Source of the DNA: an uncultured Clostridia bacterium
Lineage (GTDB): Bacteria > Bacillota > Clostridia > Christensenellales > Borkfalkiaceae
NCBI GenBank assembly: GCA_900557285.1
Contig: USSJ01000097.1
Coordinates: forward strand, 1-5,576
Length of the DNA: 5,576 bases
Reading direction: 5' to 3'
This document shows positions 1 to 4,498 of this stretch, one piece after another; the first letter of the stretch is position 1; each line of letters starts with the position of its first letter. Below the pieces are notes generated by a model that did no database searches, was not told the DNA's origin, and saw only the letters and a list, made by a program, of their open reading frames with translations. The translations under genes and the position numbers were made by a program.

Positions 1-134
1 TCCGTCCCGGAAATCAGCCGCCAGCCCTGTCTGCCATATTCGTTCAGCTTTTCAATGTATCTCTCCATCTTTCTATGAACGTTAAAAGACGGCTCCGCTC
101 CCAGATCTGCCGTCATATACTCGTATTTTTTCAT
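1..134 (-). CDS. DUF4177-like small protein, 5' part only
   Basis: The minus-strand ATG at 134-132 opens a frame of 44 codons that runs off the left edge, so the C-terminus is missing. A textbook Shine-Dalgarno AGGAGG lies at 148-143, 8 nt before the ATG, which fixes the start. The protein begins MKKYEYM and continues through an amphipathic helix (about residues 20-34, ending EKLNEYGRQ) into GWRLISGT. The layout of an N-terminal strand with aromatic and charged residues, a helix, and then LNxxGxxGWxL(I/V)S is typical of the short DUF4177 family, whose members are usually 50-80 residues and have no established function. No signal peptide or membrane segment is visible in the part present. It is transcribed divergently from the yggS gene. 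The family call rests on a short motif, so it is probable rather than certain; that it is a real gene is well supported by the ribosome binding site and a plausible promoter. Confidence 0.68.
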   Translation of the reverse strand, partial: MKKYEYMTADLGAEPSFNVHRKMERYIEKLNEYGRQGWRLISGT

Positions 135-181
135 AAGAGAATCCTCCTGTTTGATTGCGCTGTCCACGTCTTTCTCCTGAT

Positions 182-210
182 ATTCTATCATACTTTTTTA
201 CCGCTTGCAA
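182..210 (-). promoter_or_regulatory. Putative vegetative promoter for the DUF4177-like gene
   Basis: On the minus strand TTGCAA (210-205) is followed after 17 bp by TAGAAT (187-182). These match the sigma-A consensus at 4/6 and 5/6 positions with ideal spacing. Transcription would start near 175, giving a leader of about 40 nt to the ATG at 134. The call is inferred from sequence alone. Confidence 0.5.
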
Positions 211-214
211 GCGG
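201..214. repeat. 14-bp perfect palindrome over a -35 box
   Basis: CCGCTTGCAAGCGG is its own reverse complement and contains the TTGCAA taken as the -35 box of the DUF4177-like gene. This position suits a repressor operator. It has no U-tract on either strand, so it is unlikely to be a terminator. Binding is inferred, not shown. Confidence 0.4.
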
Positions 215-259
215 GCGCACATTTTTAGCATACGCAAAGCATACAGATAATTTGTGCGG

Positions 260-289
260 TTGACAGGGGTCCCCTTTGTGCGGTATAAT
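260..289 (+). promoter_or_regulatory. Consensus sigma-A promoter of yggS-sepF
   Basis: TTGACA (260-265) and TATAAT (284-289) are both perfect consensus hexamers, separated by 18 bp. Initiation is expected near 296, giving a leader of about 25 nt before the yggS ATG at 321. The spacer holds the odd palindrome AGGGGTCCCCT (265-275). The identical 10-mer TTTGTGCGGT occurs at 251-260 and 275-284, each copy ending on the first base of a hexamer. The promoter sequence predicts strong expression unless a regulator uses these repeats. Confidence 0.8.
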
Positions 290-320
290 AATACCGAAAA
301 TATTCAAACGAGGCGCCTCT

Positions 321-1001
321 ATGATAGCAGATAACGTAAAGAAAACGCTCGCTGAAATTGCAAACGGAAACCCTTACGGGGAAAAAGTAACGCTTGTTGC
401 CGCGACCAAGACGCGCACACCCGAAGAGATCAACGAAGCGATCGCCGCAGGCGTTACGGACATCGGAGAAAACAGGGTGCAGGAATTTCGCGACAAGTTC
501 GACCTCGTCCGCGGCGCAAACCGTCATTTCATCGGACATCTGCAGACAAACAAAATCAAATACCTGATCGGGAAATGTTATCTTATCCATTCCCTCGACC
601 GCTTTGATCTGGCGGAAGAATTGCAAAAGCGCGCGGAAAAAGCGGACTGGACCGCCGATTGTCTGATCGAAGTGAATATCGGCAACGAGCTTTCCAAAAG
701 CGGGTTTTCCCTTGAAAATGTCTGTGACGCTTATCAAAAGTTGGTAAAATATCCCAATATTCGCATCCGCGGGCTTATGGGAATGCTGCCAATTTGTGAA
801 GATACGCAACATTTACGCTCATTATGCTTGTCTATGCGCAAAATTTATGATACAATAAAAGAGCAGGATGAAAATATCCGTTATCTGTCGATGGGCATGA
901 GCGGAGACTGGAAACTGTGCGTGGAATGCGGCAGCAACATGATTCGTCTGGGAACTTCCCTGTTCGGGCCCAGAAAAATACAGATTCCTGTAAACGACTG
1001 A
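321..1001 (+). CDS. yggS: YggS/YlmE family PLP homeostasis protein (PLPBP)
   Basis: A 226-residue protein of the YggS/PROSC family, the usual length. Members are cytoplasmic single-domain TIM barrels, like the N-terminal domain of alanine racemase, that bind pyridoxal 5'-phosphate and buffer the free cofactor; no enzymatic activity is established for the family. Visible motifs in order: LVAATKT (25-31) with the Schiff-base lysine K30; IGENRVQE (48-55); HFIGHLQTNKIKYL (69-82); IHSLDR (89-94); IEVNIG (116-121) followed by the conserved K126-S127-G128; IRGLMGMLP (149-157); the phosphate-binding LSMGMS (189-194) and IRLGTSLFG (208-216). All the expected ligand residues are present. The ATG at 321 is chosen because GAGG (310-313) precedes it by 7 nt; an in-frame TTG at 276 lies inside the promoter, upstream of the expected transcript start. 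The sepF gene begins 19 nt after its stop codon, the ylmE-ylmF order of the Gram-positive division cluster. Confidence 0.96.
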   Translation: MIADNVKKTLAEIANGNPYGEKVTLVAATKTRTPEEINEAIAAGVTDIGENRVQEFRDKFDLVRGANRHFIGHLQTNKIKYLIGKCYLIHSLDRFDLAEELQKRAEKADWTADCLIEVNIGNELSKSGFSLENVCDAYQKLVKYPNIRIRGLMGMLPICEDTQHLRSLCLSMRKIYDTIKEQDENIRYLSMGMSGDWKLCVECGSNMIRLGTSLFGPRKIQIPVND

Positions 1002-1020
1002 TCGAAAACAAGGGGGAGAC

Positions 1021-1353
1021 ATGGGATTGTTTGATAGTTTCAGACAAAAGAACGAATTTAAAAAGCGGTCGATTCCCGGAGAAGCTCTGCCCGAAAAACA
1101 GCATTTCAGCCGCGAAGAGGGCAGCCGCCCCATGCAGATACGCCGTCCCAGATCTTTTGCGGACGTCGAGGAGATCATCGACCGGTTCAAGGACAATCTG
1201 ACCGTCATCGTTTACGTGAACGAACTGAGCGACTCCACTGCAACGCGCGTGACCGATATGCTCAGCGGTGCGATCTATGCGCTCGGCGGCGGTATGGCAC
1301 TCCTGCAAAAAGATATGTATATCTTTACCCCCGACGGCGTTGACCAGAAATAA
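1021..1353 (+). CDS. sepF: Cell division protein SepF
   Basis: A 110-residue SepF (YlmF) homologue. SepF polymerises into rings or arcs, binds the C-terminal tail of FtsZ and tethers the Z-ring to the membrane through an N-terminal amphipathic helix. Here the N-terminus MGLFDSFRQKNEFKK could form that helix. A short charged linker follows (about 16-38), and then the conserved core (about 39-105): RRPRSFADVEEIIDRFKDN, a strand VIVYVNELSD, the helix TATRVTDMLSGAIYALGG (73-90) and the terminal strand YIFTPDGVD. The protein is shorter than B. subtilis SepF (about 150 residues), mainly because of the linker; the core looks complete. The start is preceded by the purine run AGGGGGAG (1011-1018), which sits rather close to the ATG. 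It is cotranscribed with yggS from the promoter at 260-289. No ylmG, ylmH or divIVA follows; the operon ends in a terminator at 1531-1570. Confidence 0.94.
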   Translation: MGLFDSFRQKNEFKKRSIPGEALPEKQHFSREEGSRPMQIRRPRSFADVEEIIDRFKDNLTVIVYVNELSDSTATRVTDMLSGAIYALGGGMALLQKDMYIFTPDGVDQK

Positions 1354-1491
1354 CTCCCCTTTCGCGAACATTTTTCCCGTTGCGGAACGGCTCAAAAAGC
1401 TCACCGCACTGAAATAGAGGGAAAATTACGAAACTCTCTTCTTTTTCTTTAAAAAAAGGAATATGAAGCTATCCGTTTGTTTTCTTTTACA

Positions 1492-1509
1492 CTGCTCCTA
1501 TGGGAGCAG
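1492..1509 (+). other. Small hairpin in the sepF 3' region
   Basis: CTGCTCC (1492-1498) and GGAGCAG (1503-1509) pair perfectly as a 7-bp stem around the loop TATG. No U-tract follows, so it is not a terminator by itself. It lies 22 nt before the terminator stem and would be part of the yggS-sepF 3' untranslated region. Its role is unknown. Confidence 0.5.
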
Positions 1510-1530
1510 ATGCGAGATATACACTGAACC

Positions 1531-1570
1531 AGGAAAGAAGGCAGGTTGCAAAACCTGCCTTCTTTCTTTT
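1531..1570 (+). terminator. Intrinsic terminator of yggS-sepF
   Basis: A perfect 15-bp stem (1533-1547 with 1552-1566) closes on the GNRA-type tetraloop GCAA and is followed by TTTT (1567-1570) within a T-rich run. The first two tail bases could add an A-U and a G-U pair. On the opposite strand no U-tract follows the stem, so it works for plus-strand transcripts. It lies about 180 nt after the sepF stop. Confidence 0.85.
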
Positions 1571-1703
1571 CTGCCGATGTAAAATAAAAACAGGCACGTT
1601 ATGCCGAAATATTTACATACAACTATGTTTTCCCCTAACCCGACATCAGATGATATCCGCACAAAAATATCCGTTCAACATCTTTGCCGAAAACAGCTTT
1701 TGC

Positions 1704-1749
1704 AAAAACAGGCGCATCCCGCGAAATATTTCGCGGGATGCGCCCTGTT
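1704..1749 (-). terminator. Intrinsic terminator of the lipid kinase-antiporter operon
   Basis: Positions 1711-1744 form a 34-bp perfect palindrome (17 bp per arm, A/T at the centre, G+C-rich outside). Beyond one bulged base (1745), AACA/TGTT (1707-1710 with 1746-1749) extends the stem. On the minus strand it is followed by TTTTT (1708-1704), and it begins 17 bp after the antiporter stop codon. The plus strand has no U-tract after the stem, so the orientation is clear. Confidence 0.85.
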
Positions 1750-1766
1750 CAAAATATAAGCAAAAT

Positions 1767-3434
1767 TTACGTCAATCTTATACAGACGAGCGTATCGCCG
1801 CACTGCAGTTTTGTCGCCCCGTAAGGAATGACCGTGCCGCCGCCTCGCTTGATCATGGCGATCAAAACACCTTGCGGAAGATGCAGATCTTTGATCGCTT
1901 TCCCTGTATACGCATGCCCCTCGCCCACATATTCTTCATACATTCCGAACTCCTCGCGGTTTTCGAATTCGGGGGCAGCCGTAACCAGCAAGTCGCCCGC
2001 ATTTACCTGCGTTTCCCCATTCGGGACAAGCACTTCCTCGCCGCGGACGATCAGGACGATCAAAAATTCGCGCGGCATCACGCAGTCTTTGAGTTTTTTT
2101 CCTGCCCACGGGTGATTTTCACCTACCACGATTTTGACAAAGCTGATCGAACCTTCTTCCTGATAGTCGTTGAATGTGCGCAGAACGTCGCCGCCGGGAG
2201 CGATCATGCCGGACTTTTTGGATAAGAGAGGCAAGAGCGTACCCTGTACGAGAATCGAGAGCAAAACCACGCAGAATACGATGGAAAAGAGATCATATGG
2301 GAGATTGTCTTCCCCGATCAGCCCGACCGCATACACGGCGAACACGACGGACGCAACACCGCGAAGCCCTGCCCACGATACGACAAAGATCTGATTCCCT
2401 TTTGCACGGAAAGGCAAAAGCAATGCCGAAACCGCCGCAGGACGGGAAAACAGCGTCATGAACAGGAAAATCAGCAACGCAGGCACAAGCACCTGCGGAC
2501 GTATCAGCCATTCGGGCGTCGCCAAAAGTCCGAGAAGGAAAAATATCACCATCTGCGCAACGCCCGTCAGTGCGTCAAAAAAACGTACCGCGTCGCGCTT
2601 TTGCGCGATGTGAGCATTCCCGAGCATGATCCCGCAAATATACGCCGCCAGATATCCGTTGCCCGCCCAAAGCCCTGGAAGCACCGACGGCATTGCATAC
2701 GCCATCATCGCCAAGGCAATAATAAAAATCGTACTGCTCTGCCCCATCGACAGCGAAAACCGCTTTAAAACAGCAATTCCCAAAAATCCGAATACGATTC
2801 CCGAAAGAGCACCGAATCCGATCTGCGCGCACAGCATCCCGAAGATCTGCCAACCGCCCACCGCACTCCCCGCGCCGCGCTGCGCCATGATCACCGCGAC
2901 AAAAACCGCCGTCAGCATGTACGATACGGGATCGTTGGAGCCCGATTCCATTTCCAAAAGGGACGATGTCCTGTATTTGAGATTCAGCCGTCGCGACCGC
3001 AGGATATTAAAGACCGAAGCCGCATCCGTAGAACACAATACGCTCCCGATCAGCATGCTTTCCGCCCAGCCGATCCCGCCAAAAGGCAGAATACGGAAGA
3101 TCGCGTAAACGCCCGCGCCCGTGATCCCCGCCGTCAGCGCCGTGCCGATCGACGAAAGAAGCATCGCGCGCGGCGCAACAGGCTTCGCTTCTTTATAATT
3201 CGTTCCGAATCCGCCGTAAAAAATTACAAATACGAGACATACGGAACATACAACGTTGCCCAATGCGTAATCGGTAAAGTTCCCGATCTTCGGGCGCAAT
3301 AACACCCCGAACACGATCCCGAGTCCGATAAACAATAATAAAGAGGGTATTTTCAGCCGATCGGTCATGCGGTTGATCAGCACGCACAACGCGATCACCA
3401 CGCCGAGCAGCAACAGCAAATAGACGTATTCCAT
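1767..3434 (-). CDS. NhaP2/CvrA-type K+/H+ antiporter with two RCK_C domains
   Basis: A 555-residue integral membrane protein of the CPA1 antiporter group, closest in pattern to the K+/H+ antiporter NhaP2 (CvrA, 578 residues in E. coli). It would exchange cytoplasmic K+ (or Na+) for protons. Residues 1 to about 405 are a series of hydrophobic segments (roughly 12-13 spans) without a separate signal peptide. Transport motifs are visible: STDAA (135-139, with D137), ESGSNDP (163-169, with the N167-D168 pair) and WAGLRGV (354-360, with R358). The cytoplasmic tail holds two similar RCK_C (TrkA_C) domains at about 429-488 and 497-555, with no RCK_N Rossmann domain. The ATG is preceded by GAGGGAG (3448-3442) at 7 nt. 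It begins 36 nt after the lipid kinase stop on the same strand, so the two are probably cotranscribed; a terminator follows immediately. Ion specificity cannot be read from the sequence. RCK_C domains in related antiporters such as CpaA bind c-di-AMP, so nucleotide control is possible here but is inferred. Confidence 0.93.
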   Translation of the reverse strand: MEYVYLLLLLGVVIALCVLINRMTDRLKIPSLLLFIGLGIVFGVLLRPKIGNFTDYALGNVVCSVCLVFVIFYGGFGTNYKEAKPVAPRAMLLSSIGTALTAGITGAGVYAIFRILPFGGIGWAESMLIGSVLCSTDAASVFNILRSRRLNLKYRTSSLLEMESGSNDPVSYMLTAVFVAVIMAQRGAGSAVGGWQIFGMLCAQIGFGALSGIVFGFLGIAVLKRFSLSMGQSSTIFIIALAMMAYAMPSVLPGLWAGNGYLAAYICGIMLGNAHIAQKRDAVRFFDALTGVAQMVIFFLLGLLATPEWLIRPQVLVPALLIFLFMTLFSRPAAVSALLLPFRAKGNQIFVVSWAGLRGVASVVFAVYAVGLIGEDNLPYDLFSIVFCVVLLSILVQGTLLPLLSKKSGMIAPGGDVLRTFNDYQEEGSISFVKIVVGENHPWAGKKLKDCVMPREFLIVLIVRGEEVLVPNGETQVNAGDLLVTAAPEFENREEFGMYEEYVGEGHAYTGKAIKDLHLPQGVLIAMIKRGGGTVIPYGATKLQCGDTLVCIRLT

Positions 3435-3470
3435 GTTTTTTCTCCCTCGGAACGCGTCTTCCGCGCCCCT

Positions 3471-4340
3471 CTATGCCCTGAACATGCGCAACTTATCTTT
3501 CACAATATCCACAATAAACGGAAGATCGTCGTACAGTTCCCCGTCCACCTGCAAGGTCAGAGGTTTTTCGGGTTCGATCTCGATGTGTTCGCACCGTTCA
3601 AAAAAAGTAAATTTTTCTTTTAAGATTTTTCCCTTCATCAGCTTGATGAATGCAGGCGGCACGGCAAGTTTTTTTACGTCGTCCACGACAACGAAATCCA
3701 AAAGACCGTCTCCCAGTTTTGCTTCGGGACACATCGGGATCCCCCCGCCAATCCTGTATCCGTTGCCCACACAAGCGATCAGCGCATTGTAAGAACTCTC
3801 TTTTCCGTTCACGCGCACCTTCATCTTGTAATTTTTGAATTTGCACAGCGATATGATCAGGCTGACAATGTACTGAAACTTTCCGCGCAATATTTTCGAA
3901 GAACGGCAGCGCTGTAATATTTCCACGTCGATGCCCGTACCTGCCACATTGATGCCGCGCACACCCTGCGGCATTTGCATGTATTCGGTAAATTTCGGCT
4001 TTGTATCGAGAATCAGATCCACCGCCGCTTCCGGCTGCAGAGGGATCCCCGCCGCCGCCGCAAAATCGTTGCCCGTGCCGGCAGGCACAAGCCCCAGCGC
4101 ACAATTTTCAAAATTTGTCATGCCGCACACCGTTTCATGCAGGGTTCCGTCCCCGCCGATCACGACGAGATCGCCCCCTTCCTGCGAAAGATCGTGCGCC
4201 AAAATGGTCGCCTGTCCGGGTTTTTCCGTCTCAAATACGCGAAACTCCGCTTTCCGCTCGGCAAAACGCGCCAATGCGCGGCGATGTAGTTTTTTCTTTT
4301 TTCCCTCTCCCGACATCGGATTAAGAATAATATTGAGCAT
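3471..4340 (-). CDS. Diacylglycerol kinase family (YegS/BmrU-type) lipid kinase
   Basis: A 289-residue soluble or membrane-associated lipid kinase of the DAGK catalytic family, the usual length for bacterial DgkB/YegS/BmrU proteins, which phosphorylate diacylglycerol or related lipids with ATP. Motifs in order: NPMSGEGK (7-14, nucleotide-binding entry); GGDGTLHE (62-69, the family signature); VPAGTGNDFA (85-94); GTGIDVEI (134-141); GGGIPMCPEAKLGDGLLDF (198-216), where the D211-G212 region contributes to metal binding in the family; and VDGE (265-268). The catalytic set looks intact. The ATG at 4340 is chosen over an in-frame TTG at 4370 because GAGG (4353-4350) lies 9 nt before it and the protein then begins directly with the first strand (MLNIILNP). 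It is the first gene of a minus-strand operon with the antiporter, driven by the promoter at 4393-4421. Whether it is DgkB, recycling diacylglycerol from lipoteichoic acid synthesis, or a kinase with another substrate cannot be decided here. Confidence 0.93.
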   Translation of the reverse strand: MLNIILNPMSGEGKKKKLHRRALARFAERKAEFRVFETEKPGQATILAHDLSQEGGDLVVIGGDGTLHETVCGMTNFENCALGLVPAGTGNDFAAAAGIPLQPEAAVDLILDTKPKFTEYMQMPQGVRGINVAGTGIDVEILQRCRSSKILRGKFQYIVSLIISLCKFKNYKMKVRVNGKESSYNALIACVGNGYRIGGGIPMCPEAKLGDGLLDFVVVDDVKKLAVPPAFIKLMKGKILKEKFTFFERCEHIEIEPEKPLTLQVDGELYDDLPFIVDIVKDKLRMFRA

Positions 4341-4392
4341 CCGTTTTTTCCTCTTTTGCTTTTTGCCCAAAAATTTTGCTTATTACCTTATT

Positions 4393-4421
4393 ATTATATA
4401 ATAAATCGCACATGATTGCAA
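4393..4421 (-). promoter_or_regulatory. Putative sigma-A promoter of the lipid kinase-antiporter operon
   Basis: On the minus strand TTGCAA (4421-4416), a 17-bp spacer and a perfect TATAAT (4398-4393). Transcription would start near 4386, about 45 nt before the lipid kinase ATG. The -35 hexamer is a palindrome and is the same six base pairs used by the divergent cca promoter. Confidence 0.6.
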
Positions 4422-4444
4422 TTTATTTTGAAAATTGTTATAAT
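4416..4444 (+). promoter_or_regulatory. Putative sigma-A promoter of cca (extended -10)
   Basis: TTGCAA (4416-4421), a 17-bp spacer and a perfect TATAAT (4439-4444), with TG at 4436-4437 making an extended -10 element (TGTTATAAT). Initiation is expected near 4451, giving a leader of about 48 nt to the ATG at 4499. Confidence 0.68.
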
Positions 4445-4498
4445 AGACGCACAGAAAAATTTTGTCAAATGGGCGCGATTTCAGCGCAAAGGAAACAT

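Larger units (their letters stand above)
1354..1766. other. Non-coding convergent intergenic region
   Basis: This 413-bp stretch separates sepF from the convergent antiporter gene. I find no convincing gene in it. It contains a small hairpin (1492-1509), a plus-strand terminator (1531-1570) and a minus-strand terminator (1704-1749). A weak nested dyad lies between the terminators: ATGTAAA at 1577-1583 with TTTACAT at 1612-1618, enclosing GGCA/TGCC at 1593-1605. The rest is A/T-rich without a recognisable promoter or ribosome binding site leading to an open frame. Confidence 0.75.

Noticed and set aside
276..320. Longer yggS product starting at an in-frame TTG (15 extra residues).
   Set aside because: The TTG lies between the -35 and -10 boxes of a consensus promoter, so it would not be in the mRNA. 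The ATG at 321 has a GAGG site 7 nt upstream and matches the usual family N-terminus.
1340..1417. Short frame overlapping the sepF end, with a protein-like tail (FPVAERLKKLTALK).
   Set aside because: It begins with a TTG lacking a ribosome binding site and is 25 codons long. SepF is already complete in its own frame, so neither a frameshifted extension nor a separate gene is needed.
1577..1618. Nested weak inverted repeat (ATGTAAA/TTTACAT around GGCA/TGCC) between the two terminators.
   Set aside because: The arms are short and interrupted by long unpaired A-rich stretches. There is no promoter or gene beside it, so it is not enough to call an RNA or regulatory site.
871..1675. The 12-mer AAAATATCCGTT occurs at 871-882 and 1664-1675.
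   Set aside because: One copy is inside yggS coding sequence and the other in A/T-rich intergenic DNA. There is no flanking similarity, so it is most likely chance.
1500..2225. A 241-codon plus-strand frame running through the terminators into the antiporter gene.
   Set aside because: It has no ribosome binding site, crosses two terminator hairpins and lies antisense to a well-supported antiporter gene. Its protein is low-complexity and unlike any family I recognise.
4341..4370. Lipid kinase start at TTG 4370, adding a basic 10-residue N-terminus.
   Set aside because: The ribosome binding site GAGG (4353-4350) is inside that extension and is correctly placed for the ATG at 4340. The added lysine/arginine residues partly reflect translation of that purine-rich site.
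4469..4498. Upstream in-frame ATG for cca.
   Set aside because: No Shine-Dalgarno precedes it, and it lies only about 18 nt after the expected transcript start. The ATG at 4499 has AAGGA at 5 nt.
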